A stretch of DNA of 64,000 nucleotides. Source: Episyrphus balteatus. Its lineage: Eukaryota > Arthropoda > Insecta > Diptera > Syrphidae. The stretch lies in the NCBI RefSeq assembly GCF_945859705.1, contig NC_079137.1, forward strand, positions 65,595,803-65,659,802, read 5' to 3'. The notes beneath the pieces were generated by a model. The model was not told the origin of the DNA. It did not search any database and saw nothing but the letters and a program-made list of their open reading frames with translations. Below, in pieces: positions 1 to 11,706 of this stretch. Positions within the stretch are counted from its first letter, which is position 1; each line of letters opens with the position of its first letter. The translations under genes were made by a program, and so were the position numbers.

Positions 1-1049
1 TATGCGTTGTTGGTGCATTCGCCCCCAATTAGAGTTTTTCTATTTTGTTTTTCAACGTTGGACGCTTTTAATTACTGATTTATAGATGCCAGAGAGAGTT
101 TCTGGTGCTGATGGTAGAGATGTTAACAAATTTTACATCATGTTTTATTACTCCACACCAGAAACGAAGATAATTTAATTTTGGGTCTGTTTTTTTTTTC
201 TATGAGAGTAGCTCTGACTGAATGGATAGAGATTTCAGATTTGGAGAGAAACGAATTTATTAACCTCTTTTATTTGTTTGCAGTGTGAGGGATATGATAT
301 GGATTTAAGATTGTAAATAATTAGTCTGATTAACGAGTTCTTGGATTTAATCAAGTTGTGATTCTTTTGGAAGATTTAACAGTTCCTTAATTTTGTTAAA
401 CAAAAAAGATGGAAATATTCATTCTTAAAGATAAGACCTAGATTAGTTTGTCAACATACGAATTGACATGGGAAAGATAACAATGTCTAGAGGGCAAGGT
501 TAGATGAAATTTTACACATGAATAAAGACTTATGCTATGTATGACCCTTTGACATTTTTTTTGGGGAGAAACTAATGACAAGACAAATTTTTTTCATAAT
601 ATTTATAAAGGCAAATATTTTAGATTTTAGGGAATATTTTTTTGAATTCTGAACGAAAAAGTTAAGTTCTATTAATACATAATTTCAAACTGGTGGAAGA
701 GCAAAAATCATAGTCTCCTTTTTTACAAGAAACTCCAATTTTAAAAAAATACAATTTTCTCAAAAGTGAGTAATTCCTCAGATATTATAATAAAAAATCA
801 AGTTTAATGTCTATCTGCAGATGGAACGTTAAAAAATTCATATTATCTAACGGTGCCTGTCTTAATTTTAATTTTTGTTTGTTTGTTTTAATTTTGAATT
901 TCTTCAAAACGACAATTTCAATTTTAACGAATTTTTCATACAAAAGTATTTACATAGTTTTAATATTAGTAAAAAATTAAAATTTTCGAATTTGATGTGT
1001 TTTTGAAATTTGGGTCTTATAGGTAAATAATTTCTATAAAATTTGATAG
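1..1049. other. AT-rich noncoding flank
   Basis: No open frame of useful length, RNA gene or repeat structure is visible here beyond poly-A/T runs. The segment ends at the 4-bp target duplication GTAC of the LTR element that follows. Confidence 0.6.
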
Positions 1050-1053
1050 GTAC

Positions 1054-1356
1054 TATTAGATATGTATATCCATTAAAAAGAAGAGGATCAATTGAAATAG
1101 CACCACAAGAGGTTTTACTTGAAGAATGAGAACGAATAACTCAAAACTTTGCAAACAAATATAGTAGCTGATATTTAAAATGTTTACAAAACTAAAAATC
1201 AAAAAATCATTATTAAATTGAAAAGGAAGAAGCCCGGATGAATTTAAAAATATTAAATATATAATATTCGAAAAGATAAATCAAAAATATATAAATAATT
1301 TATTGAAACAGACCATTATTTACATAGATTTATTAATTTTTATTCTGTTTCTAACA
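1054..1356 (+). repeat. 5' LTR (copy 1)
   Basis: This is the first copy of the 303-bp direct repeat, with one mismatch to the second (caccacaaga here, caccacatga there). The sequence just after it (tcagaagtgggataggac) sits where a tRNA primer-binding site would be, but I cannot assign the primer tRNA. Confidence 0.78.
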
Positions 1357-2229
1357 TCAGAAGTGGGATAGGACTCTGTGCAATCATTTAAAAATAAATT
1401 TTTATTATGGTTTGCATTTTTACTGGCCTTACCATTCCAGAATAAACTGACGGAAGAATGTAAATAAAAAAAAAAGAGCATAAAAATTATCAAAAGGATA
1501 TTTTTGTTAAAAAAAAAAGAACTGAAGAACTAAACAAGCCAAACATTTCGAATGATGATGAAGCAAGAGATATAGAGATATGAAAATCGAAGAATTTAAA
1601 AAGTTTAATTCAAGCCTTTGAATCCCATGGATGAGTTTGTGATGAGGATTTACTTTTTTTATTTATTCTTAAAAGTAATGAACTGGCTTAATGGGTGAGT
1701 TAAGTAAATTTTTTTTTAAATATGAATTGGGTCGATCAGATGTGCAGACAATGGATTTAAATTGGCAGATTAATTTTTTATCGAATAATGCTCTATGCCG
1801 GTCTATACTTTGGCGTCAGGGCGCCAGATATTGATTTGGTTACATTTTGTAAGCGATCTTGAAGACTCTTATTGATATATTGAGATTCTTAAGCTAGCAC
1901 TAATGCAATATGTCAGCATAAGAAAATTACAGTGTTCAGAAATGTTTGTGGTAGTAACTATTGTGAAGAAGAAATTTCGAAATTAGTTATTCATGGCAGT
2001 TCAAAGTTTGAGTATTTAAATAAAAAAAAAAATTAAAAAAAAAAATTTAAAAAAAAATACATAACTATTTAAAACTATTAATACTTCTGTTGTCATTCAC
2101 TTGACAATCCTTCATGTATGATTTCATTATGATTTCAATAATAGGTATTAAGAATTATCGTTAATGTTAAAAAAAATCATGTGTGCAAGTCATATGTGGT
2201 AGAAGTGAAACCTTAAAAAAATTTTTTCT

Positions 2230-2770
2230 TTAAAAAAAAAAAAAATCTAATTTTTTTTTTCTTCCATCTTGGATTTAAATCCAAGATTTTTAATATGACA
2301 ACCTATAATAAAATTTATATCATCTGTAACCTTATTATTTAAGTTTTAATATGATTTTTTAATCATATATGTATGACATCTAGAAAAAAGTTACAATTTA
2401 AAGCCAACAATATCGAAATTTCAAACTGAGATTACAGTATTTCCTACACTGGTGGCTAGTCATCGACAACAGAGCTCCACAGGTGTTTTGAGATTTTTTT
2501 TTTTTCTTTCAAGTTTTTCAATTTAAGATTGTCTAATAAATAGAGCACGTACCGTTATATGTTATATGTATATCAAATGAAAGGTAATATTACCAGCATG
2601 CGTATTAAAGTTAAATCAAATTTGTATGTGTTCTAGAACAAAAGATATAACGTCTTTAGAAAAAGAACATCTTTTCACCGTTATCTCAGAATTTTGAATA
2701 TGAAATTAATTGAAATTTTGATTGTACAAAAGTTGAAGGTTATAATCATTAGATTTTTCCTGTCGCTTTT
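2230..2770 (+). repeat. dispersed repeat family R1, copy A
   Basis: It shares diverged blocks with 20190-20337, 23118-23400 and the reverse complement of 25140-25400. Shared landmarks are atgacaacctat...tttatatcatctg, cacaggtgttttgag, accgttatatg and tagaacaaaag. It has no coding capacity. It lies inside the LTR element, either as part of its interior or as an older nested insertion. Confidence 0.6.
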
Positions 2771-4234
2771 TTGTTTCATCGTGTTTCAAATCACTACGAT
2801 ACTAAAGAAGTTTTCACTTCAAAAAGAAAATCGAAAGGTAGAAAATGTCACGATTCTACAGAGGGATAATTTGTTATTTTGTTAAAAGCAAGTGCAACTT
2901 ATTTAGATGAAATTACTTTCGAGAATTTTAGAACGATTAAAGGGCGCAGATTTGTTCCTTCAAAGTCAAAATTTTTCCCAAATATACTTATGAAATGTAA
3001 TATTTTCTTAAAAGATATAAATCTTTTGACTATCTATAATGCGACCACAAAGTTTCAAATACATTCAAGAAATTTTAAAGTTACAACTGAAGGATAATAA
3101 AAGATTATAGTCATTAGTATTAGTCTCAAATAACAAAAAGTTTTTTTTTTTGCACTTTTTACCGAATTGGCATAGAGAAAGTTATAGTGAAATTTTACAT
3201 AACTAATCTTAAATTTTGGTACACCTAACCTCAACTATCATCTTATGAAATCAAACGTCAGTGTAACACTTTGAACACATTGCAGTAAATTATTCAAAAT
3301 AAAAACTTTAGTTAAAATAAGAATTGAGTTGCTAGAACTGAACTAGATTTAAATTTGAATATTCGTAGAAAATTCGATTGGTCTGTGTTAATTTTTTATT
3401 GCTTATAAGTGCAGATGAATTAATAAAAATGAAATGAACTTTACTGTAATGAAAGAACTAGAATTAAATAACATTGACGCTTATAAATATGTTGAAAATC
3501 CAAATTTTATATATTAATTCAAAAAAAAAAAAAAAATTATTAAAATTTTTTTTTATCGATGAGCACTATCACTTCAATATACCGAAATACATAGGCATTA
3601 ATTGCTTGTTAAATATTCTTGTTTTCCACGATAGGAAAATTTACAAAGTCTGTGTTAAAATCTGTATTAGTAGCTTCAAAGTTAAAAATAAAAAAACATG
3701 AAAAATTGAATCCACCATTATATGGATATATTTGATCCATTTTTAATATCAAATGATATTATAAATTAAGAAAACGTATTTTCTGCATTTTTTTAAATAA
3801 AAACAAAATTTAAAACAAAGTATTTGATTCAAAGAAATAGGTATGAAAACGATAAGTAATTAATTTATTGAGGATAAAAACATGAATATTAACAGAATGG
3901 CCGAATGGTTTAAGAAAACTTTATACTAAATTTAAATTTTAAATACTATCTTCTTTAGCATGTTATCAATTCACCTCGAACGGGTTATGCTTTTACAAAC
4001 CTTATCGATGATTAAACATTTTTTGAAGTTTTTGAAATCTGAATTATTTAATGAAAAGCAAAAAGTATATCAGAAAATTGTTTTGACACTAAACAAACAT
4101 GATGATCCTCACAAATTTGATAAAAAGAAAACGTTGGATTTTTGAAATTTAAATATTGAACATTTGGAATTTGTGTTGTATTTTATATTTATGGTAAGAT
4201 TCTGTGATAACTGAGGTAAGTTCACCAAATTTTG

Positions 4235-4697
4235 TGGTCTCCATACCGTTAGTGTTGGAGCCAGGTGTTGGTTGCGATCACACCAGTTTTATAAATGATG
4301 ATTGGTCTCTATACCGTTAGTGTTGGAGCCAGGTGTTGGCTGCGGTCATACCAGTTTTGTGAATGATGATTGGTCTCTATACCGTTAGTGTTGGAGCCAG
4401 GTGTTGGTTGCGATCACACCAGTTATATAAATGATGATTGGTCTCTATACCGTTAGTGTTGGAGCCAGGTGTTGGCTGCGGTCACACCAGTTTTGTGAAT
4501 GATGATTGGTCTCTATACCGTTAGTGTTGGAGCCAGGTGTTGGTTGTGATCACACCAGTGTTGTGAATGATTATTGGTCTCTATACCGTTAGTGTTGGAG
4601 CCAGGTGTTGGTTGCGATCACACCAGTTTTGTGAATGATTATTGGTCTCTATACCGTTAGTGTTGGAGCCAGGTGTTGGCTGCGGTCTCACCAAACT
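4235..4697 (+). repeat. 68-bp tandem array, about 6.8 copies
   Basis: The start tggtct recurs at 4235, 4303, 4371, 4439, 4507, 4575 and 4643, an exact 68-bp period. Each unit contains ataccgttagtgttggagcc followed by aggtgttgg. Units alternate between a gttgcgatca type and a gctgcggtca type. Because 68 is not a multiple of three, the array is not a protein repeat. It lies just inside the 3' LTR. Confidence 0.95.
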
Positions 4698-4773
4698 TAT
4701 AATAACTTATTAATTTTTAGATCAGAAGACAGGATTGAAGGTGCCGAGAACGTCATCCTTGTCAGGTTGGCCG

Positions 4774-5076
4774 TATTAGATATGTATATCCATTAAAAAG
4801 AAGAGGATCAATTGAAATAGCACCACATGAGGTTTTACTTGAAGAATGAGAACGAATAACTCAAAACTTTGCAAACAAATATAGTAGCTGATATTTAAAA
4901 TGTTTACAAAACTAAAAATCAAAAAATCATTATTAAATTGAAAAGGAAGAAGCCCGGATGAATTTAAAAATATTAAATATATAATATTCGAAAAGATAAA
5001 TCAAAAATATATAAATAATTTATTGAAACAGACCATTATTTACATAGATTTATTAATTTTTATTCTGTTTCTAACA
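4774..5076 (+). repeat. 3' LTR (copy 2)
   Basis: This is the second copy of the 303-bp repeat, identical to the first except for one base, and is followed immediately by the GTAC target duplicate at 5077-5080. No clear polypurine tract precedes it. Confidence 0.78.
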
Positions 5077-5567
5077 GTACAAATTATATTCTGCACTTAA
5101 AAAAAAAAAAACATTTACCTATAAAAAATATTTTCTTTTTAAACGATGATTTTAAAAAATATTTTTCTGAAAAGGCATCTTAATAATAAAAATCAAATTA
5201 CACTGTAAAAATGCATGGGTAACTTTTCCCCACAGATCAAATGCGTTTGACGTTCAGGAATTATGCGTTTTGGATACATCAAAAGTAGCTACTTCAATGG
5301 ACACAAAGATTGTATAGATTTAGGACGATATAAAATTCTGGTCACATCCTATAATTTGGTTGATCTTTGAGGTGAGGTCAAGAATTATACTATTATTTTA
5401 GAGTCAAATTTATTGAATTTATAAGACAGAAAAAAATAATAATAATTAATAAAATAGTAACCACGTCCTGAATGTACCTACATAATATAGGTACCTTTGC
5501 GCGTTGGAGGTCAAGAAAAAAATATTATTAAATTAAGATTGTAATAAATTTGTTAAAAATAAATAAA

Positions 5568-5588
5568 GAAGAAGAAGAAGAAGAAGAA
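5568..5588 (+). repeat. (GAA)7 microsatellite
   Basis: Seven consecutive GAA triplets. Confidence 0.9.
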
Positions 5589-5975
5589 CCGTTTTACGGT
5601 CCCTTTTTTGAAAAATGTTCCCTAATTTACTTTGTGGGAAGTTTTTTCAACTTTAGGAGTTACGCATTTAATTAGTGTTAAATTAAAAATTAGTAAGATT
5701 TTGGGTTTAGAAGAAATCATTCTCTTTTTAAACTAGTTTTTTGAAAAAAGTTCCATGAAATGTTTCAAAAGAAACAAATTAAAAACAAAAACAAAAAAAA
5801 AAACTATCGAGCTTCGTTCGGGAGTAAAATTATCAACCAATTTATTTTTGTTTATTTGATCAATTTGACTATAGGTACACTAATTTTCTTTTTGATAGTT
5901 TTCATCTTCAATTTTGTTTCGCGCTGAATAAATTCTTTTCAATGAAGAATAAAAATAAATAAACAAAAAAGAAAT

Positions 5976-6002
5976 AAAGTTTGCTAATCAGCTCTTTTGT
6001 TT
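5976..6002 (+). repeat. short dispersed motif, copy 1
   Basis: It matches the pattern AAAGTTYGC, three variable bases, then CAGCTCTTTTGTTT, also seen at 48870-48896, 51310-51336, 56237-56263 (minus) and in weaker form at 60533-60560 (minus). Function unknown. Confidence 0.6.
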
Positions 6003-9000
6003 AAACACAGAAAATCATGCTAACACTTGTTGTTCAATTTTTAAATAAAATTTGCAAATAAAAATCAAAGTAATTTCTCTCTATAAACATCACATATCAT
6101 AAATACGATTTCTCCTATACATTCTTCCCATCCAACGCTTATCGTATAGAAAAAAAAGACAAAATCCTTGGTGTACTTAAAATATAACTAACTTAATATT
6201 ATTTGTTTCCATATATTTTTCAAAAACGAGATTTCTTAAACTTTTTTTAAATAAGAATAGTATTTTAGTTGTACCTATCGAAATATTGAAAAGCTCATTT
6301 TATAAAAATTGATTGTTTTTCACTTAAGCCTACTTAAGTTTACAAGAAACATCATAAATAGTAAAAAAAAAATCTAAAAGGATAATATTTATTCGAAAAT
6401 ATATTTTAAGATTTTTATGTACCTTTTCATTAAAAAGTCACTCATAGGTTTTTAGAAAGAGCATGTGGAATGAACTTTCATATTCCGCCCCCTGATTTCC
6501 TCTTTAAAGTTTTTGACATAATGTTTATAAATTAAAGTGGGGACACTTTAAGAAAATAAATACAATTATTTTCCATTCTTAAAATACACGAATCATTTCA
6601 TTAAGGCTTTTTAGCTTTTTCAATTCAAAAGAACATAAGAACTTCAAATCCAATTTTTGTCGTCCTGGTGTGATGTGTCCTTCTTTTAACATGCAAAAGC
6701 AAATCTCAAACAAATCACTTCTGTCACATCAAAAAGAAAAATCCATTTCTTATGCCAACTTCAAACAAACATTTAAACAGCTGTATACAATAAAACAAAG
6801 TTTAGTGGCTTGCTAACAACAATAAAACGACAAAGTAGAAAAAAAAAATGAAAAGAAAAACAAATAGAAAAGAAAAGTAGAGAAGAAAAAAAATTCACAA
6901 ACAATTCTGATTAAGTGACAAACAACAATCAAAATCTAATCCAAACCAAATCAACGCTCTGACAATCAATCAACAACAACAAAGAGCGTTAGTTTTCCAT
7001 CTACAATTCAACATCAATTCGACCATCATCATCATCATACCTATTCTACCTACACCCTCGTTCTTTCTACGACGTAGACCAAAAAGTACCTTATAAAGAC
7101 GAAGAAGCAAAAAAAAAAAAAAAGGACACATAAATGGTAAAAACTAATCTATCCGCAGGGCTTTAGCGCACAACAAAGGACTCTCACACTCCATTGCTTT
7201 ACCTACCTACCTTCTCTATTATTATTGCTCCATTCCCCATCAGTCTAGAAAAAGTCGGTCGAAGCGAGGTATACAAAAATGTACATCCCCCAAGTTACAA
7301 CAATCACAGGCTCAATTCAAAATACAAAAAAAAAAAGGAAGAAAAGTCCTTATTTTTGTGGAAAAACCAGAGAGAAACGACAGCTCCTGAATTCCAAATG
7401 ACAAATCGAGGCTGTGTGTTACAATACAAACGACCGACAGGACGACGACCATCCTCATTCTCATCTATCGTCCCATCGACTATATCGTCGTCGTCCATGG
7501 GAATTCTGTGACAGAGAAATCCATCTAAGCCCTCTCAACAACAGTTACCTACAACAGTGGATCACGCCTGGATTCGTCTGTGTCCATTTAATTTGTCAAC
7601 AAAAGCAGCTTCAGCAGCAGCCTGGGCAATTCTATAACCATCATATAGCTTCATAGCGGGCAGCAGGCTTCAAAGTGGCCCAAAGCTAAACAAAAATTCC
7701 ATGTAATTCTCAACAAACTGCAGTCATCTACTATTTGTGGCTTTCCAGTTACCTTTAAGTGGATTTAGATTGTCAGTGTGTGAGTGTTTTTGACTGACTG
7801 ACTGTGACAGTGGAAGGAGCGAGCAATGGTGGTCTCTAAATTGAAATAGAAAAATGTCCTTTGCAGAGAGAAGGTAAAGTAAAACTGCGAATGCGATGCG
7901 ATGGCTGCGGCCATTTAGGAATGTTTTGTGGGTTATCAAATAGTTGTTAGCAAGTTCATGTGAATAATGTGCGTATAGAGGTGAGTTAGAGGTACCTTTT
8001 TCTTTTGAACTAAAAATACTGTGAGGGTGTTTTTTTTTACTGGGAGCAGGATTTCAAAGGATTTTCTAAGAATTTATGTATGGAACAAATTCAACGTGAA
8101 TTTAAAATTCAAATAAACCACTTAAAGGATAACGGTCAGTAAGTTTAGGTCCTGCGAACTCTATTCTATAGATGGGTAATTTAAATTTGATTTTGTAGTC
8201 AATAAAGGTACGTGTTCCAGGTATTAGTAATGAGGTCAGAAATTTTCAAAAAGAAATAAGACTCGCATGAGTCATATTTCATATTTCTATAGGTAGTTGG
8301 TATAAAGGTTGCCCTGTTACTACTTTGTCAAATATTTTAGGTTGAATAGAAATGGGAGCAATTTTTGAATGAAATATTTTGTGATAGCAAATCTGTTCAA
8401 GGGAATCCAAGCTTTCACAAATCACATCTATGGGAAACAACTCACTTGTGTTTGACAACCTCAATAGATAGCTTTTGTGACTTCTTTAGTAGATTTTAGG
8501 TAAGCTGCCTAAAAATTTTAAAATTCGTAGTATTAAAAAAATGTGGCAAATGACTAGCTCCTAATTTTAGCTCTATAGTTAGTCTCAAAACTATTCTATA
8601 AAATTCTAGTAGAACTTCTTTTTACTCAAATAGTGAAAGACAGATACACTAGATGTCCTGACGCAATTCTGATCTGGAAAATTGAAGCCAAACCAGTGAC
8701 TAGGGCTTTGTATACCAGTTCCTTGTTTACTTGTTTTATTTTTTCTGATCAAGGATTACCTACCTACAATTTAAACTCATATTGCCTTTAACCCAAAAAT
8801 TTGAAAACTCAAAATCTTGAAAACCAAATGCTTAGTCTCAAGAATAAATATTTTTTTTATGTTAATCTTTAAAACACTAGATATAGAATGTTGACATTTT
8901 GCCCATATTTTTAAATCCGTATTTTCAAAACGAAATCAGCCACTCTTTTGACCATTACACTACAAACTTAATCAAAAAAAAAAAAAAATTAAAACCCCAG

Positions 9001-9745
9001 AAAACAGTACATTTCGAAAATATAAAAAATAAACAGCACAAAGTTAATTTGAGAGCTAAAGATTTTTTTGTAAATATTTATAGAATAATTTTAGTATTCA
9101 TTTTATGAAAAAAAAACACAGACAAAAAAATTTATAAAATAACGAAAACACCTTTTTTTAATAATGTTTTGTAAATACAAGTTTTCAAAATGTTTTCAGA
9201 AGAAAATTCTTATGTCAAGACATGTCGTTTTAAAGAAAGTGAAAATCAAAATTTTCAAAAAAAAAAAAAAAAATCATAGGGAACGGATCAAAATTCTGGC
9301 TTAAAAATTCTTTTTTAGCGAAAATTCGGTTTTTAAAAATTGTACATGTTTTTTTTTTTCTCTATTCAGCTTTTTTAAATTCTGATTTTCAAAATTCAGC
9401 CAGTATATAAATAAGTGAAAAACTGAAGGGATCAATTTTTTTTTCAATTCACTGTATTTCTCTTAAAGCTTTAACTTTCATATTTTGGGATTTTAAATTG
9501 AAACAAAGTTTCTAAGCCATTTCTTACAAAAATTGTTTCGAAATTTTGTTCGTTTCTCTTTTTGAAGTTATACTTCTTATGGGAGGGTGAGTATGAAAAT
9601 TTACTTTTTGACAAGAATGTCAAAGGGATTATGACGCGATCACCCTGGGTAGCAGGGCTGTCGTTTCACCTTTAGAGTAGGCAGTACTTTAGTATTTAAA
9701 AATGCAGTACGCCGCAGTACGGCAAACATAAAACACACAACACGT

Positions 9746-9915
9746 TGCAAGTTACATGTTTCATGTGGCAAGTTGCATGTGGCAAGTTGCATGTGGCAAG
9801 TTGTATGTGGCAAGTTGCGTGTGGCAAGTTGCATGTGGCAAGCTGCGTGTGGCAAGTTCTAGTGGGAAGTTGCATGTGACAAGTTGCATGTGGTAATTTC
9901 CATGTGGCAAGTTGC
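9746..9915 (+). repeat. 14-bp tandem array (gtggcaagttgcat)
   Basis: About twelve imperfect units of 14 bp. Variants include gtgtggcaag, tatgtggcaag and decayed units near 9850-9900. The downstream end is cut by the hAT-like element at 9916, and the sequence resumes after it as caagttcc at 11699. Confidence 0.9.
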
Positions 9916-11698
9916 CAGGGTTGCAAAAAGCTCACATTTCAGCTCAGCTCACAGCTCAGCTCAAATTTGAGCTAGCTCACTTTTGAGCTAGGTACCATAG
10001 CTCAGCTCATTTGAGCTGAGCTGAAAGTGAGCGCCCCAACTTCCAACGCCTATATCTCGGAATTTTGAAGAAAATGGAAAAAAATTTTTTGATGCCAAAA
10101 GGCCCATGACACAAGCTATCATTTGGCATCACTCCCAAAAATTGCTCTCAAACGGTTTAGCTTCCAGGAGCGTTCAAAGATTCGGGGATTTTTCGAAACA
10201 AAATTTTACCCCAACTTTCAAAGGCGATTTTCTCGGAATTTTGAAAAAAATCGAAAAACCGGATTATACCACTATCGGGTAGCTGAGAATATAAGCTTTC
10301 ATATGGCACCACTCCCCTGTCTCTAGATCAAAGCGTTCGAACGCCTATATCGCGGAATTTTGAAGAAAATGAAAAAAATTTGTTTGATGCCAAAATTTAG
10401 CGGGGACTCTAACAAGCTATCATTTGGCATCACTCCCAAAAATTGCTCTCAAGCGGTTTAGCTTCTAGGAGCGTTCAAAGATTCGGGGATTTTTCGAAAA
10501 AAAATTTTACCCCAACTTTCAAAGGCGATTTTCTCGGAATTTTGAAAAAAAAAAAAAAAAAAAAACCGGATTATACCACTATCGGGTATCTGAGAATATA
10601 AGCTTTCATATGGCACCACTCCCCTGTCTCTAGATCAAAGCGTTCAGAAGTTTTTTCGCGCCTCAACTTCCAACGCCTAGGTATATCGCGGAATTTTGAA
10701 GAAAATGAAAAAAAAAATTTTGATGCCAAAATTTAGCGGGGACTCTAACATACATTTGGGTACAACTCCAATCCCTGTAGGTCCACGCGTTCTCAAACCA
10801 GGAGAACTTAAATGTAAAAAAAAAATTAGGCACGATTCTGATAAAATAGGCATGATGTGGCGGTTTAACATGGAAGGCGATTTTTTAAAAATCTGACAAT
10901 GTGCAAAGCGTAGGCCCATGACACAAGCTATCATTTGGCATCACTCCCAAAAATTGCTCTCAAACGGTTTAGCTTCCAGGAGCGTTCAAAGATTCGGGGA
11001 TTTTTCGAAACAAAATTTTACCCCAACTTTCAAAGGCGATTTTCTCGGAATTTTGAAAAAAATCGAAAAACCGGATTATACCACTATCGGGTAGCTGAGA
11101 ATATAAGCTTTCATATGGCACCACTCCCCTGTCTCTAGATCAAAGCGTTCAGAAGTTTTTTCGCGCCTCAACTTCCAACGCCTAGGTATATCGCGGAATT
11201 TTGAAGAAAATGAAAAAAAAATTTTTGATGCCAAAATTTAGCGGGGACTCTAACATACATTTGGGTACAACTCCCATCCCTGTAGGTCCACGCGTTCTCA
11301 AACCAGGAGAACTTAAATGTAAAAAAAAAATTAGGCACGATTCTGATAAAATAGGCATGATGTGGCGGTTTAACATGGAAGGCGATTTTTTAAAAATCTG
11401 ATAATGTGCAAAGCGTAGGCCCATGACACAAGCTATCATTTGACATCACTCCCAAAAATTGCTCTCAAGCGGTTTAGCTTCCAGGAGCGTTCAAAGATTC
11501 GGGGATTTTTCGAAAAAAAAAATTACCCCAACTTTCAAACGCGATTTTCTCGGAATTTTGAAAAAAGTCGAAAAACCGGATTATACCGGAATTCAAATGA
11601 GCTGAGCTATGGTACATAGCTCAAAAGTGTGCTAGCTCAAAATTTGAGCTGAGCTGTGAGCTGAGCTCAGCTAACTTTTGAGCTTTGTAGCAACCCTG
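9916..11698. mobile_element. non-autonomous hAT-like element with AGCTC-rich ends
   Basis: The element begins CAGGGTTGC and ends GCAACCCTG, typical hAT termini. It is flanked by CAAGTTGC (9908-9915) and CAAGTTCC (11699-11706), an 8-bp target duplication with one mismatch, as expected for hAT. Inverted ends of about 95 bp (9916-10020 and 11593-11698) are packed with the pentamer AGCTC and its complement, plausibly a cluster of transposase-binding sites. The 1.5-kb interior is four partial tandem units and encodes no transposase. Length is 1783 bp. Confidence 0.87.
10101..11590 (+). repeat. internal about 505-bp tandem duplications in the hAT-like element
   Basis: The landmark acaagctatcatttg occurs at 10111, 10412, 10923 and, in near-identical form, at 11428. 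Spacings are 301, 511 and 505 bp. Full units contain a block with gattcggggatttttcg and a second block with acgcgttctcaaacc. The first unit lacks about 200 bp of the second block and the last is cut at about 11588. The identical 67-residue frames at 10123 and 10935 come from this duplication and are not genes. Confidence 0.9.
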
Positions 11699-11706
11699 CA
11701 AGTTCC

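Larger units (their letters stand above)
1054..5076 (+). mobile_element. non-autonomous LTR retrotransposon
   Basis: Two direct repeats of 303 bp (1054-1356 and 4774-5076) differ at a single base and are exactly 3720 bp apart. The unit is flanked by GTAC on both sides (1050-1053 and 5077-5080), consistent with a 4-bp target duplication. LTR ends read TATTAGA and TCTAACA, a slightly imperfect inverted terminus. The 3.4-kb interior has no open frame above 75 residues, so gag and pol are absent. A short frame running into the 3' LTR (about 4714-4800) ends with residues RLAVLD. This faintly recalls the C-terminal end of BEL/Pao integrases, but that is a weak inference. The interior holds a copy of dispersed family R1 and a 68-bp tandem array. 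Near-identical LTRs imply recent insertion, so the element was probably mobilised in trans, like a LARD element. A segmental duplication carrying two solo repeats is the alternative. Confidence 0.72.
5081..9640. other. noncoding stretch with microsatellites
   Basis: No gene is recognised. It contains a GAA microsatellite (5568-5588), one copy of the short dispersed motif (5976-6002) and a CAT microsatellite (7023-7038). A less AT-rich island at about 6950-7960, rich in CAA/CAG-type trinucleotides, could be host regulatory DNA. The small open frames at 7194-7656 overlap on both strands, have low-complexity composition and match no family I know. Confidence 0.5.

Noticed and set aside
3893..3925. 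tRNA-like ggccgaatggttt
   Set aside because: No matching T-arm or acceptor stem follows.
4235..4697. CRISPR-like regular repeats
   Set aside because: Units are contiguous with no unique spacers, in an insect-like genome; this is an ordinary tandem array.
9655..9722. Possible outer hAT start (cagggctgtcg) before the 14-bp array
   Set aside because: No matching cgacagccctg end was found downstream.
10123..11439. Repeated 66-85 residue frames
   Set aside because: Shadows of the internal tandem duplications of the hAT-like element; identical proteins arise because the DNA is duplicated.
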